A stretch of DNA of 64,000 nucleotides, from NCBI GenBank assembly GCA_036346355.1, contig CM070583.1, forward strand, positions 4,650,001 to 4,714,000. The letters are read 5' to 3'. Below, piece by piece: positions 36,612 through 48,915 of this stretch. Each line of letters begins with the position of its first letter. The first letter of the stretch is position 1. The notes under the pieces are model-generated. The model was not told the DNA's origin, did not search any database, and saw only the letters and a list, made by a program, of their open reading frames with translations. Origin of the DNA: Rhipidocladum racemiflorum. Lineage: Eukaryota; Streptophyta; Magnoliopsida; Poales; Poaceae. The position numbers and the translations under genes were made by a program.

Positions 36612-36913
36612 TGTTAGTAGCACGATTCTTACTATCATTGAGATAGGATGACAATAGGAGTTGGGGCAATTTTTCTGGTTTATTCCTCACACAATGCCAT
36701 GCCAACCTGAGGGGTTGGGGTTACATATTTATAGCTGCCAGGGCAGCCAAGCATATGCTAAGATGCTAGTCTAAGATGCCGTCCTAAAGTAGTCTAAGAT
36801 GCTAGTCCTAAAGTAGTCTAAGATGCTAGTCCTAAAGCTAGTCTAAAAGCTGTCCACAAAGACCACAAGGACAAAGCACAAAGCTGCCCACAAGGACAAA
36901 GACTTGACCATCA
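36612..36913 (-). repeat. 5' LTR of the copia element (302 bp)
   Basis: The same sequence as 31321-31646 minus one 24-bp unit. It contains TACATATTTATAGC, which could serve as a TATA region on the appropriate strand. Confidence 0.95.
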
Positions 36914-36918
36914 GCGAC
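36914..36918. repeat. Target-site duplication GCGAC, right copy
   Basis: Identical to 31316-31320. Confidence 0.92.
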
Positions 36919-39900
36919 CGATTCCAGCGACTCCACTAGGTACTTTAGGATGTCTAGGACCTATCTGGACCTTACCCCTTGAAAATTCACTTAATTTGCA
37001 TCGAAATCCGATCGAAAGCGCAAATTAAGCCGAGGTTTACGCCTCGATTCGCAAGACAGGTCAGCGGCTCAAACTCGATCTCACTTGCGCGAGGAGCACG
37101 TTTTCGACTCTACTAAGTCTAAATGACCCTAAATGACTCATTCCGACAGCTAACTGGCGAAGAAACCCCTAAATGTGGAATATGGCCAAAATGGCTATTT
37201 TGCTCGAAAACGAGCAATCTCGCCCAAAAGGGCCGTTTTGAGCTGAAATGCCGCGAGACTTGTTTTAAGCCTTCGGCTAGTTGCTTAGGGATACTTATGA
37301 CCTATCGGAGCCATTCCCCAGCATGGATGACTTAATCTTCTCTGACTTTTGATCAATTGCCCGCTTAACTCCGATAATTACCCGAGAAACGGCAAAAGTC
37401 CGAAAAGTGACTTGAATGCGATCCAAAACACGCGGGAAGCATGCTATCGACCTTAGTGACCTTAAACGAAGCTAAACAAAGCTAAATGCCTTAAACGGCT
37501 TCTGAGGCCTATAATTATTAAAACAAAATGCAAAGTGCTAAAATGCAAATCTAGCGATTCTAACTGCTTTTCTAGCCTCTAAGGGGACTAATGGTAAAGT
37601 CAATACATGCCTCGGAGCTCTAGGACTTTACAAAAATAAATGAGACCTAGAGCTGCAAAGTACATTGAAAAATGGTCAAAACTAAAATCCGACTTTTCTA
37701 ATCGGGGTTTCAACTAGCAAGGAAGCTATCGGGACTATCCATTCGCTCATCGGACCTCTAGGATTTTTCACAAATAGAGTGACCTAGAGCTAACAACTTG
37801 CAGCAGAATTCATCAAAATGGAATTCTGACTCTTCTGATCTCGACTACGGCTACCAGAAGAGCTAATAGAACTATCGATACAAGCTACGGACTCTTGGTA
37901 TTTTGTAAAAACAAGCAATACCTAAAGAAATAAAATAAAATCCGGCTTATGTAATTGAATTCCGATTCTTCTGATAGCGGCTCCAGCTACCAGAAGTGCT
38001 AACAAAAAATACTACCCATGCTTTGTTCCACTAAAACTCCGACAAATCGAAAACCTAGCGATGGTTTGCTAGATTTCGAAGATGGCCAAAAGCTAGGTCA
38101 ACAGTAGAGTTAAATGGACCTAATGATGACCTGAGTCTAGATTCTAAAGCACAATTGCCATGCAATGTGTCTAACACATGGAACCTAGTTTTGACCTAGG
38201 CTAGGGTTTGAGGGACATGATGAAATGCGGAGCTACAGGAGGGGAAACTCGTAGCTACGCGACGAGGGACGTCCCGGGAGCCGAGAAATCAAGTCAGATC
38301 GCAAAAGCACCACGGGAACTCCAAGAGACATCGATGAATCTCGATGGAATACTCACTTGAAGGGGTTGAGAAGATGGGGAACGCGATGAGGACGCCAAAT
38401 CCAGCCTCCGATTCGATTTTCGTCGGTTGAATCGCCCGGAATCCGTGGATTTGGGTGGCCTTCTTCTTCTCTTTCTCCTTCTCCCTTGCTTGGGACGTGT
38501 GGGATGGAGGAAATGAGGGTGGGCTGGTTTGAGGCTTGGAGATGGCTTAAAACACATGTGGGCACTATGCACTTATGGAGGGCATTTTGGTCAAGTGGCG
38601 CTTTTGAAGATTAAACCTTCCAAAGTTGATTTTTATCGATTCTAAGATATTTAGGAAGGTTTTTAGGTCAATTAAACACTTTTCCAACTCAATTTGCAAT
38701 TAATTAAGTCGGGCGGTTAAACGTGACCACGATCAAAGTTCACGAGCTCCGATTAAATAGATCCCTAACTCCTTTTGAAGATTTTTAAGTTCCCCAGTAA
38801 ACTAGGTAATTTGTACTTCAAAAGGACAGAGGAGTGAGTATTTGGATCAAAGGCTAAGACATTATGGCAAGAGCTCGAAAACTGAATTCAATCACCGAAA
38901 ACACTTGTCGGCGATTAAATGGGAAATTGATTTTGAGCGAAGTTAATTAAGTTGAAGGGTTCTTTTTGATCCCATTTAAGTATATACAGCTCAAATTGCA
39001 GAAGTACACAAGGACAGTGTATTATTGAACAGTGTTTGAGTACAAATGTACAGTGACTCGAGTATAGAAATACTCGGGATATTACAGGGCACTCCCGGGG
39101 TCACACCACTTGCACATAGGTACCACACACTCAAAATCATGCCCACAAAACAGTACTCAATCACTCATCTACCCCGACTTCGCAAACTACTCGCAAAACC
39201 CAAAAACAGAGGTTATATCCCGTCGGGACAACAGACTTCCAACGAGCATAACTTGAGTTCTAAGACTCCGAATCGATTAAACGAGTACATCCTCGCGTAG
39301 CTTAGGAAATTTCCTAACTTTTTCTAAGTCTATGGAAAAACTAATTCGGAATCTAAAGTGTTTTAATCTACAGAATACCATGATCTGTTCCAATCTCGTC
39401 ACAGTTTTGAACACGTTCGGTAAAACGAGCAGAACTTTCAAACGGCTAATCGGAATTAAGCATTCTTTATGTCCAATTAAAAGTATTTCAATTAACTACA
39501 ACTTCTTCAACAGGCGGATGACCAAATTCCGAATCTAAATTGGCGAAAACTCAAACCCTAGATCGACTGCACAATCTGCCCGAAACAAAGAACGTGGCAA
39601 CTCTAGTTTTCTCCCAAATATACCCAATGGAAGCACCACCACTTGATCTAAAAACATGATATCAACCCCTATAACAGTACCTAGACCAACCCCAAGGATT
39701 CCCCTAGCCATACCTTCGTCCGACGAACGATGACCCGACGAATCTCCTCCCGGTTCACGCGATCTCCTTCCTCGCTCCAAGTCCACCGGATCTCCTCGTT
39801 ACGGAGCGCTCCAATGGACGGATCAGTGGGGTGGTGAGGTGGAGAACTCCCCTAGGGGCAGCAAGGATGGTGGAGAGGGATGGGGAGGAGAGGGGCGCAA

Positions 39901-40218
39901 GGGGGGCGGCTTGGGGAGGTGGAGGCGTGGAGAGGGGGTGGCGGCTACCAAGGGGGAGGTGAGGAGGATGTGGGGGGCGGCCAGGGTAGGCTTGGGTGCA
40001 CCAAAGGGCAGGGGGAGACACCCCAACCAGGTCTCCCACTCCCACTTGGACCCAAACACCTCCCAACCAAAGCCCACGACCCTTTCCCTTAGGCTCAAAC
40101 TCCCCCGGAGAGGCCCAAACTCCCGAAATCGGCCCGGAAGCGCGATTAAACTTCATTCCGTATAGTTTTAACCTCAACATTCACATTTTATAAGATTACG
40201 ACACTCCGTGGTGTCACA

Positions 40219-40232
40219 TTCCCCCCCCCTTC
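40219..40232 (-). promoter_or_regulatory. Polypurine tract of the gypsy element
   Basis: On the minus strand a GAAGGGGGGGGGAA-type run directly precedes the LTR start TGTGACACC. Confidence 0.75.
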
Positions 40233-40294
40233 AATAGGATTCGACCTTGAATCCAAGACACACCAATACGCAACCCAGCAAAGCAAAAGATAGC

Positions 40295-41440
40295 TAGGTT
40301 TCACATCTCATACCTGAGGCAAAAAGCTCGGGGTACTTCTCGCGCATGCGAGTCTCCAGCTCCCAAGTCGCTTCTCTCTCAGTCTGATGTGACAACAGGA
40401 CTTTGACAAACTTGAGCGTCCTGTTCTTCTTCACTCGCTCCGAAGTCCCCAGAATTTTCACAGGACAGGACTCGAAGGTTAGGTCCTGCTCAAACACTAA
40501 TGGTTCCAACGGAACCACCAACTCCGGATCATGCAAGTACTTTCTCAGCATCGAAACATGGAACACATTATACACTTCTTGCATTGACTCCGGTAGCTCC
40601 AAGCGGTAAGCCAACTTACCGACTCGAGCTAAGATAGGAAACGGCCCAACAAACTTCGGACTAAGCTTTCCTCTTGTGCCAAAACGCACCACACCCTTGG
40701 TGGGAGATACTCGCAAGAGCACCCTATCACCCACCTCAAACTCCAAATCTCGCCTCCTCACATCAGCATAGTTTTTCTGTCTACTCTATGCTGTGAGAAG
40801 GTTCTGCCGTACCTCTGCCACATGATCAACAGTCTGCTGAACCCAATCCGGTCCAAGGACCGCTCTCTCTCCCACTGCATCCCAACAAAGTGGCGATCTG
40901 CACTTCTGGCCATACAACACCTCATAAGGAGCAGCCCGGATGCTGGAATGATAGCTGTTATTGTAAGCGAATTCTGCCAAAGGCAAATAATCTTCCCAGC
41001 TACCCTTCCAAGCCATCACACAGGCCCTGAGCATGTCCTCCAAAGTCTGAATGGTACGCTCAGACTGCCCATCGATCTGAGGGTGAAAAGCGGTGCTAAG
41101 GCGAAGCTGTGTACCCAAAGCACTCTGCAAGCTCTCCCAAAATTTGGAGACAAACTTCGCATCCCGATAAGAAATCATCGTATTGGGCACACCATGCAAT
41201 CTCACAACCTCCCGCACATAGATGGGAGCCAACTCGCTCGCTGAATTGGTAGTGCGGATAGGAATGAAATGCGCGGACTTGCTGAGACGGTCCACCACAA
41301 CCCAAACAGCATCCTTCCCTCGTGGAGTACAAGGTAGGCCAACCACGAAATCCATGGAAATGTCATCCCAAGGCCACACAGGAATCTCCAATGGCTGCAA
41401 CAAACCAGTGGGACGCTTGTGCTCAGCCTTGATCTTCTAA
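40295..41440 (-). pseudogene. Gypsy (chromovirus-like) integrase, C-terminal part of a polyprotein
   Basis: The frame reads from 41440 (IKAEHKRPTGLLQPLEIPVW) through the integrase core with SMDFVVGLP (first Asp), VDRLSKSAHFIPI, SYRDAKFVSKFWESL (second Asp) and DGQSERTIQTLEDMLRACV (Glu), then the GPF-type module LSPKFVGPFPILARVGKLAY and a chromodomain-like tail ending EATWELETRMREKYPELF. A single TAG at 40786-40788 interrupts an otherwise continuous frame. RT and RNase H are missing because the sequence is cut at about 41445 by another LTR. The chromo-type tail suggests a Tekay- or CRM-like lineage; I cannot settle which. Confidence 0.9.
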
Positions 41441-41445
41441 CAAAT

Positions 41446-42859
41446 TGTGAGACCCCGGATCGACTATCCGGAATCCACTGTGCATTTCTGTACTAGTCCC
41501 AGATCAGTAGCTAGTACACACAGTCAAACAGTGATGAATCAACAACCGTATCACGGGCGGGTGCGCTCGGGCGCGGCGGCCGGCCAACGCGAGGGTGCGG
41601 GCACGCACGCACACACGGGCACAGAGTCCAAAAAAAACAGAGCCCCCGTTTTTCTCAAAAATTCGGATTTTTGCACCAAATTTGCATGAAACAAGGCCAA
41701 ATAAATTGATGGATCATCTAGAGGACATCCTAAGGGGTCTATAGGAGCAAGGAATTGGATCAATTCTCACCGGAGACGACGAATTTGACGAAAAATGGAG
41801 CTCTTGCCGAACCGACAAAAATGTTAAATTCGTCTCCAAATCTTGATGGAACCTAAAATCGATGGAAAGATTAGAATCTAGACTCCCACACAGTTACAAG
41901 GAAACAACTGGAGTTGAGAATGACCCACCGGAGAGGGAGGAACAAGGATAAACACGAAGAACACCCGAAAATGGCAACCTGGCGTCGATTTTCTCGATCT
42001 AACAGAGGAACGAGTTGGAGAGGCAAGGAGTGAGTGCTACCACCGGGAAGAGGACGTCCACACGGAGATTTGAGAGGTGGAAGCACGTCGTTTGGAGTTG
42101 AAACGGCCGAGTAAATGACAATTATGTGCATTTCGGTTTTTGGCCGACGGTTCAAATTCCGGCGAGATCCCGGGCTATTGATGGTGGGGAATGGAGAGAG
42201 GACGTCGTTACGGATTCAACGGATTTGGTCGTGATTGATTTGGGGGCATTATTGAGGAAGATATGGTTGATTAAAGAGAGAGGTAGCCATTAGAGAGAGC
42301 TTGGAGCTCTTCTCTGTTCTTTCCAATGGCAGGAGGTGGAAGATGACATTGTAGCGCCACGTGGCAAGCTCCCATTGGCCGATGATTACGCGAAAGTGAC
42401 GCCCTAGAGAAAAATTAGCAAAAATGGTCTAAAAATTCCGAAAAAATTCCTAGAACCATTTTGGAATATTTGGAACCCAATAAAATTGGTTTCGCGGAAT
42501 TTGGATGAAATTTGTGGAATTGAATATTCAGGCGCGAATAGCGGGCATTAAACAAAAGCCGCGCGAGATAAAATAGGGGCGGAGTTCCAAAAATCCGGGG
42601 AATCATTCTAAAAATCATTTTGGAATATTTGGGACCTAATTGAAGTGATTTTGGGATTTTTGTAGCATTTTTGGACTCGGGTGAAATTTCGGGTACCGGC
42701 GGGAACCTGAAAATTCGATTTTTCGAACGAAAGGGAATTGAATCCCGATTTTTTATGGGAAGGGATGCCAGGTTAACATAAACACCAAGGAAACTCCAAA
42801 TTTTGAATTAATTAATTTGAATTAGCTTTTTCCAAGAAAGCGAAACTGAGGATGTTACA
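41446..42859. mobile_element. LTR-like fragment interrupting the gypsy integrase gene
   Basis: The segment begins TGTGAGACCCCGGATCG exactly where the gypsy reading frame stops and ends GAGGATGTTACA. It is non-coding, and its AT/GC alternation with AAAATCATTTTGGAATATTT phrases is LTR-like. Because TGTTACA at 42853-42859 is also the start of the next LTR, the junction is ambiguous and a deletion may have occurred here. Confidence 0.45.
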
Positions 42860-45800
42860 CCCCGGTTCGTAGTAGGCGTCATCGGGAACTCCATCATTAC
42901 CTTCGTCTAGGCAATAATAGTGAGGGCACATGGTGAGTACACATATGTGCTCACAAGAATTTAGTGTATGAAAATAATTATACTTGAAGGGCTATCTCAA
43001 TGGAGTGAGCTTCTATACTAGTTTCAATTTTTGCATGAGGCAAATTTTTGTTTGCAATAGGGTAGTACTTTAAAGAAAGTTTCATAATTTTAAAGAGCAC
43101 TTGATAAGAAAGTAACAACAGTATATAAAACATGTATACAACATTCCATGGTCAATCTAACAAAAATCGTAGCCAATCCGTCATACCATTGATCAAATCC
43201 ATCTTACCAATAAACCAATCCATCGTACCAATGGTCCAGCTCATTATGCCAATAAGCTTTTTCATCATATCAATGAACCAATCCAACATGCCACCATTTT
43301 CCAAGTTGTTTATAAAAACAAAACCAGAAAGGCTATACTTGACATTATGTACCAAGCTGCTCTTGACCGTGAACACGGCTAATCGATTAGGTTTAATTCT
43401 CTGCAGAGAGTGTACACTTTCCCCACATGACACCTTCTAGCAATCATGTCAACCATGCCACGCGGTACACCGTACTTGTTTTGCTAGGCTGTGATGGAAC
43501 CTTTCAGATGATTAAAGCCTACCCTTGCACCAGTCCGATAATGTTGCGTCCCTTGCTATGATGGCAAGAGTCACTAGCCATACCCACTGTACTCACGATG
43601 GTATCGCGACTCATCGCCCTCATCCCCCATCCAAGGCATTTACCCTTGTACTGGCATGCTCCGACCCCGACACCTCGATGAGGGAGCACCTAGAACGACA
43701 CCATTTCCCCGGAGCGTCCATACTACTCCGGCCTTCCAAAGTGCAAGGTGGAACTTCAACCAATTTACTAAGTCAATGCTATCCCATACTAGCACATGTG
43801 GTTGTACAAATTGACTCTGTTGATAGCATCAAGTTCGGTCCTTAGGTTAACTCAGGCGAGATCTCCCTTTAAATACTTGCAAGTACATCCCTTGGACTGT
43901 ACAAGTCCATCACTTGTACGCCCAGTCCCAACATATCTCGCCCATGTCTAAATCATAATTTTGTTTTCATTTTACCAACATATCATTATCCTTTACTGTC
44001 GTGTCCAACCTTTTCAAATTTCATCAAGATTCAAGTCTACCATCCTTCCCTTAGCTAAAGCATGACTAAACATATGCATTTAATATTCAATTATACCCAT
44101 GTTTCATTTCATAGATTGTTTAACCTGGCTTAGGGTTCATCAGGGTTCTCATGTCAATGTGACTAAGGAAATCCCACAAACTTAGGATATAACTACCAAT
44201 TCCCACAATGTAGCAACTTTACATAAAATACACGCATGCATAATAGTTCGATAAAACAAAATAGACAACGTAAATTATAGGATCAATATGATCAAAGGAG
44301 GTGCTTGCCTATTTCCTCTTTGACAGAAAGGTTATCAGGATCGAAGTCAGGGTCATTGCCGATAGAGTCCGAAACGTCAACGTCTACGCGTTAAGGCGAC
44401 AAGAACTGCAACAAAAGCAAATAACATTCAATTAAAATAGAGCAAAAAGAAATCTGATACAAAAGCAAATTTAAAACTCACAGGAAGAACATGGCGATCT
44501 AACATTAGGGTTGATATCGCGATTTTTATAGGCTCGATTTATGTATTTTAGTATCTTAGAATTCGAATTTAAGGAGCTAAGATTATTAGGATTAAAAAGA
44601 TTAGAAACTACAGGATCCCCGGCAGTACCGAATCCCAAGCCACAGTACTACCGACCATCCAGTAGCACCATTCCTGAGGTCCGGTAGTGCTAGTGGCTGG
44701 GAACCAAAACGGGGGCGTACTGGAAAATAACTACTGGAGTGATACACGTGGTACTACCGCTATCCCAGCAGTACCGACCTTGAGCTCCGGTAGTGCCAAA
44801 GTTCCACAGGCCAAAAGTGGCGCTCACTGGAAAATAACTGCTGACGCTCTAATTGCGGTACTACTGCTCGTGCGGCAGTACCGTTCCTAGAACGGCGATA
44901 GTGCCAGCCTTCCAGGAATTGTATTTTGATAAAAGGGGATTTTTCGCAAGTAACACAAAACTTCGATACGACTACGGATTCAAGATCCTTACGACCGTAG
45001 AAACCTGTCTAAATTTGTTTTACCGAGTTTCGAGTTCATTTGATCTATTTTCCATCTTTTTGAACTTAAAGGCACTAAAGGTTATCTAAAATTGTTTCAA
45101 GACTCAAATCAAGTTCAAACTTAATTCTTTTTGCAGGAATGGAACCTCTATGGCCTTAGGGTCACAAGAGAGTCATTTTTGTGACTTTTAGAACCTTAGA
45201 TCGCATAGTTGCTCCAAATGGCACTAAAGGGGATTTTCTAGTGAATTGATTCCACAATCTTAACTTAGCTGGATTTCATAAGTTTTATTTGCACATTAAG
45301 ACTCTTTATAGCCTAACTCGAGTCTAGATACTCATTCAACATCGATTAGACTTTCCTAGCATGAGATTTACACAGATGAACTAAAATAGCAAAAGGGGGG
45401 AATTAGAATAAATGGGGATTTGAACACAAGACCTGAGGAATCAAGCACTGAACTCTCACCACTAGGCTAGGAGGTCGCTTGTGACAAGTTGGCATAGCAA
45501 TCAACTTGAGATAGCCCTCCTTGCTCCCTTCAAGACGCAACTCGGCCAGAGGAGAGGGAAGGCGGAGCTCCGAATGTCGGGAACTGCAAAAGAAGGGAGG
45601 AGGAGGTGAGTAGGAGCTCGAGGGGGGAGGGGACCGGAAAGGAGATGAGACGAAGTACTCCTCCACCACGACGCTGAGGAGCTTGGGTTTCTCCTCAGGT
45701 CAGCGCTCACCAGCGAAAATAGAGGAGGCGGCTAGGGGAGCTCCAGCTCAGGAGAAGAGGAGGGAGAAGAAGGGAAAAGAAGGAGTGAGGTGTTGGGGGA

Positions 45801-46290
45801 GGAGCCCTGGGGCCTTTAATGCACGACGTGGAGGCACAGGGCATGGAGAGGCCAGTGACATAGCGGCACAGTGGCCGGGATGGTTGTGCCGAGTGACAAA
45901 AAAGTGTCAACCGGTAGTACAGCTCTATGAGGTTGGTACTACCGCTGGCCTGGTAGTACCGGACTTAAGCCAGCGGTACTACCGGTCCCGCCGCAGGAGA
46001 CCTCGAATTTTTCCACGGCTTTGCCCTAAGGTTTGAAACCACACTTTGGTGGTTTCTTGCAGGAATTTAAGACTCCCTCGACCAAGTCTTAGCATTTAGG
46101 TTCAATTCTAGGTTTTTGTCGCTTGGGTTTCTTCCACTTCGCTAATTAGGGTTTAGGTTGGACTCGATTTAGTTAACTTGAGCGATCAAACTCTGAATTC
46201 AAATAACTCCAAAAGAAATAAAACCCAAAACACAACACAAGGCATGCTTAGACCCTTTTAATTAACTTCCATAATCCTCAGGATGTTACA
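42853..46290. mobile_element. LTR of family Z (about 3.4 kb)
   Basis: Bounded by TGTTACACCCCGG and CTCAGGATGTTACA. It contains the family landmarks GTGAACACGGCTAATCGATTAG near 43371, GATCAAAGGAGGTGCTTGCCT near 44290 and a cluster of GGTAGTACCG/CGGTACTACCG motifs (44600-44900 and 45910-45990). No coding domain is present. The flanking pentamers do not match, so this may be a truncated or deleted copy. Confidence 0.5.
45410..45485 (-). repeat. tRNA-like head, probable SINE inserted in the LTR
   Basis: On the minus strand CTAGCCTAGTGGTGAGAG (A-box type) is followed at tRNA spacing by TGTTCAAATCCCC (B-box type), an internal polymerase III promoter. There is no paired acceptor stem. The SINE limits are unclear. 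Confidence 0.45.
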
Positions 46291-47442
46291 GGACAGCCTT
46301 AACTTATTAAGTTATTTAAAACTAGATTTGCATATTGGAAGGCAGTAGTAGTACGAGCATTCCGGGTAGGTTTGCTCGAAGGGACGTCCACACCGAGGTG
46401 ATTTGGAACACATGTTTACCTATACAATGGTGTACGCCTGGCTATGGGGAGAAACAGTTGTTGCTTATTGAGCTCAAAATATTTATGATTTATGTGATTG
46501 TTTATTTCTACTATAGCGAGGGTTTGACATCATTGGGCTGGTGCAAAGCTAGATTTGAATAATGTAACGGTTATGTATGATCTCTTTACGACACACCAAA
46601 GGAAGTGTGTTAATTAAGTTTTGCAAAAAGAGATGATCATTCCTTATGGGTAAAGCAGCACAGCTCTGCAGAGTGTAAAACTAATCGATTAGCCGTATCC
46701 ACGGTCATGGATAACTTGGAGAACTTGCACTAGTTAGCAGTTTTCTATCTTCATAAAATGGGTCTGATGATATGGATTAAATGCTTTTGCAAACTTTCTT
46801 TATGTCCATTTAATTATTGCCATGATGGCGTTGAACGTTTTATCCCTCACGAAGGGCTGTGAGTTTACTCACGAAGGGCTGTGAGCAATTTGTTATATTT
46901 CTGTTATTTACTACTTGTTATTTTAATTACTCGTCAAATTGTTTTATTTCATTTACGCTTTCAATTTATCATTCAGTATTTACATTTCAAATTTCAGCTT
47001 TACGCAAAAATAACTGTAGCAGCCTTTCATTTGGTTCAACTTGCAGATGCTTAGGCTTTGTAAAAGCCTTGCGAGTACTTTTGTACCCAACTTGCATTAC
47101 TGTTGTTTTTAGGTGAAGAATCCAGTATCCCCGAAGACGTTTACGCTAACGCGCATTACGGGTTTAATGGCGACGATTCTTTCTAAGATTTCACCTTGTC
47201 TGTCGCCTGTGGATTAATGGGTTAGATGGCATACAACAAGTTGACAATTTTCCACTGATGCTTTATTTTTGTTATGTAATATTATGTAATAGACTTCCGC
47301 TGTGATAAAATTATCCAACTTTTGTATGGTTGTGTTTTCAAATTGTGCCAATGCATGCTAGCTGCTGATCATGGGACTAGCAAAGTATACACTTTAGAAC
47401 AGTTCTTTTATATTACACTGTAGCAAAAGGGAGGGTCTCACA
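46291..47442. mobile_element. Inverted LTR fragment (family Y/Z)
   Basis: In reverse complement it starts TGTGAGACCCTCCC (47442) and contains the family landmarks in reverse order, for example CTAATCGATTAGCCGTATCCACGG near 46680 and GGGCACAT-like and GAAGACGTTTACGC blocks near 47125. It is truncated at 46290 by the neighbouring LTR end. Short open frames here are not genes. Confidence 0.55.
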
Positions 47443-47746
47443 TAGAGGATCCTATCTAGTAATAGTTAAGCCAGAGAGAGGAGGAAACACTAGCGATCAC
47501 GGCCTAGAAGGTACGTGGCCTACCGTAATAAGAGAAGAGGGAAACACTAGAGACCTAGGAGCTTATTCCTAACATTTTGAAAATGAGGGTTGAGATCTCC
47601 TTATGTCAGCCTCCACAATCGTCCACTAATTTCACTCATTAACGGGTCACAATGTAACGCCTCAAAGGCTAACACGCACCAAGAACTAATGTTTCTTCTT
47701 TGTCATGCACCAATCAGTTTAACCAAAAAGTTTAAGCTATTGAGAA
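47443..47746. other. Short non-genic stretch before the CACTA element
   Basis: I see no gene or recognised repeat. The CACTA insertion target TTA follows at 47747-47749. Confidence 0.4.
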
Positions 47747-47776
47747 TTACACTACTACAAAACTGCAAATAGGAGA

Positions 47777-48110
47777 CGCCCTATTAGTGGCGGTTTGTTT
47801 GGAACCGCCACTAATAGGAGTATCAGTGGCGGTTCTTGAGTGCAAACCAGTGCCAGGATCATTAGTGACGGTTTTTGTTCCGAACCGCCACAGATAGTGG
47901 ACTATCAGTGGCGGTTTGTGGTTATAACCGCCACAAATACTGCGACAACTATCAGTGGCGGTTTTAACCCTAAACCGCCACTGATAGTCCACTATCTGTG
48001 GCGGTTCGGAACAAAAACCGCCACTGATAGGTAGGTATTATCAGTGGCGGTTGGAGGACAAAACCGTCACTGATAATTAGCTTATTTGTGGCGGTTGTAA
48101 AAAAAAAACC
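47777..48110. repeat. CACTA left subterminal repeat array
   Basis: Alternating (A)TCAGTGGCGGTTT and AAACCGCCACTGATA units form at least five perfect or near-perfect inverted pairs. In En/Spm elements such subterminal arrays are where the TnpA-type protein binds. The array grades into poorer copies by 48110. Confidence 0.93.
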
Positions 48111-48168
48111 CCCCAAAAAAACATATATGTTGCGGTTTTTTTTTAGAAACGCCCCAAAAAAAAAACCC

Positions 48169-48178
48169 CTATATATAC
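48169..48178 (+). promoter_or_regulatory. TATA box of CACTA gene 1
   Basis: CTATATATAC follows directly after the left subterminal array and precedes a probable 5' leader (48180-48300) with a splice-donor-like AAGGTGAGTA at 48300-48309, so a leader intron up to about 48914 is likely. Confidence 0.55.
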
Positions 48179-48915
48179 TAGTCGCTACAGCACTCTACAG
48201 GAGCTCATGGTCATCTTCCTCCCCGAGAAGAAAAGCAAAATTTCAGATCTGAGATTTTGTTTGCAAAGAAACTTGAGTTTTTACTTCGTAGGGTTGTTCC
48301 AAGGTGAGTAATTTGTTCTCCTCTCTTCATTTGTGGTGATGTAGTTGCAATTTAATGGCTAGATCTAGTTTATTTAAGATTTTCCTTTCTTCAATGGCAA
48401 AGCTTAGATTCAATTTTTTTTATTTACCTAGCATTTTTTAGATTAATTTATATCTAGATGATGAATTTATTACCTTGCTCCATTAGATTATTTGTTGTCT
48501 ACCTTTTTAGATGACAAAATATGGCAAGCATATATTAAATTTATTTAATTAAGATTGTTGGATATTAATACACATTAAATTTAATGTATATGGTATAGAG
48601 GTGATCATGAAGTTGCCTTGCATTTTGAGTCGATGAATTATGTACCTCTTTGAGAGGATAAATTTAATTTTGGCTATGCATAGTACTTAAGATTTGTTTC
48701 TAATTACCATTAATTTTCTTACCGTTAGTGAGATGATGAATTTACTACCTTGCTCTATTAGATTAAGTTGTCTACCTTTTTTGGATGATAAATTATGATT
48801 GAGCATATATTAAATTTATTTAATTAAGGTTATTGGATAGTAACAAATAATGGATTAATGATTTATGTAATTAAGATTATTGCATATTATTAATTGTTAC
48901 ATTAATTAATTGTAG

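Larger units (their letters stand above)
31321..36913 (-). mobile_element. Complete Ty1/copia retrotransposon with disabled coding region
   Basis: A 5,593-bp element with two TG...CA LTRs, a perfect GCGAC duplication, a PBS beside the right LTR and a polypurine tract beside the left LTR. The order on the minus strand is gag, protease, integrase, reverse transcriptase, RNase H, which defines copia. The LTRs read as identical apart from one extra 24-bp internal repeat, so insertion is recent. The polyprotein nevertheless contains at least five frame changes and one stop. It lies inside the family Y LTR-like unit. Confidence 0.96.
29030..39086. mobile_element. LTR-like unit (family Y) nested in the family X LTR and itself split by a copia element
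   Basis: The unit starts TGTGAGGACCCC and ends CGGGATATTACA. The family X sequence resumes on either side (ACACTTGCCTCAACCACGGG before, CACTTGCACATAGGTACC and CACACTCAAAATCATGCC after), as judged against 2660-2760. Removing the copia insertion leaves about 4.5 kb with no gag or pol, consistent with a solo LTR. I could not find a clear target duplication, so the exact ends are uncertain. Confidence 0.5.
27981..40218 (-). mobile_element. 3' LTR of a chromovirus-like gypsy element (family X), split by nested insertion
   Basis: Read on the minus strand the LTR begins TGTGACACCACGGAG at 40218 and ends GGGTGTTACA at 27981. Just before its start (40219-40231) is a G-rich polypurine tract on the minus strand, followed upstream by integrase (40295-41440). 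The LTR is interrupted between 29029 and 39087 by another LTR unit, leaving about 2.2 kb of its own sequence, similar in length and content to 1095-3595. Confidence 0.65.

Noticed and set aside
41096..41332. 78-codon minus-strand frame within the integrase region
   Set aside because: It is an alternative frame of the gypsy integrase, without a domain of its own.
45683..46036. 117-codon frame in the LTR
   Set aside because: It lies inside a family Z LTR and includes palindromic motifs; no domain.
47760..48110. CRISPR-like appearance of regularly spaced repeats
   Set aside because: Repeats alternate in orientation, there are no unique spacers, and the setting is a plant CACTA element.
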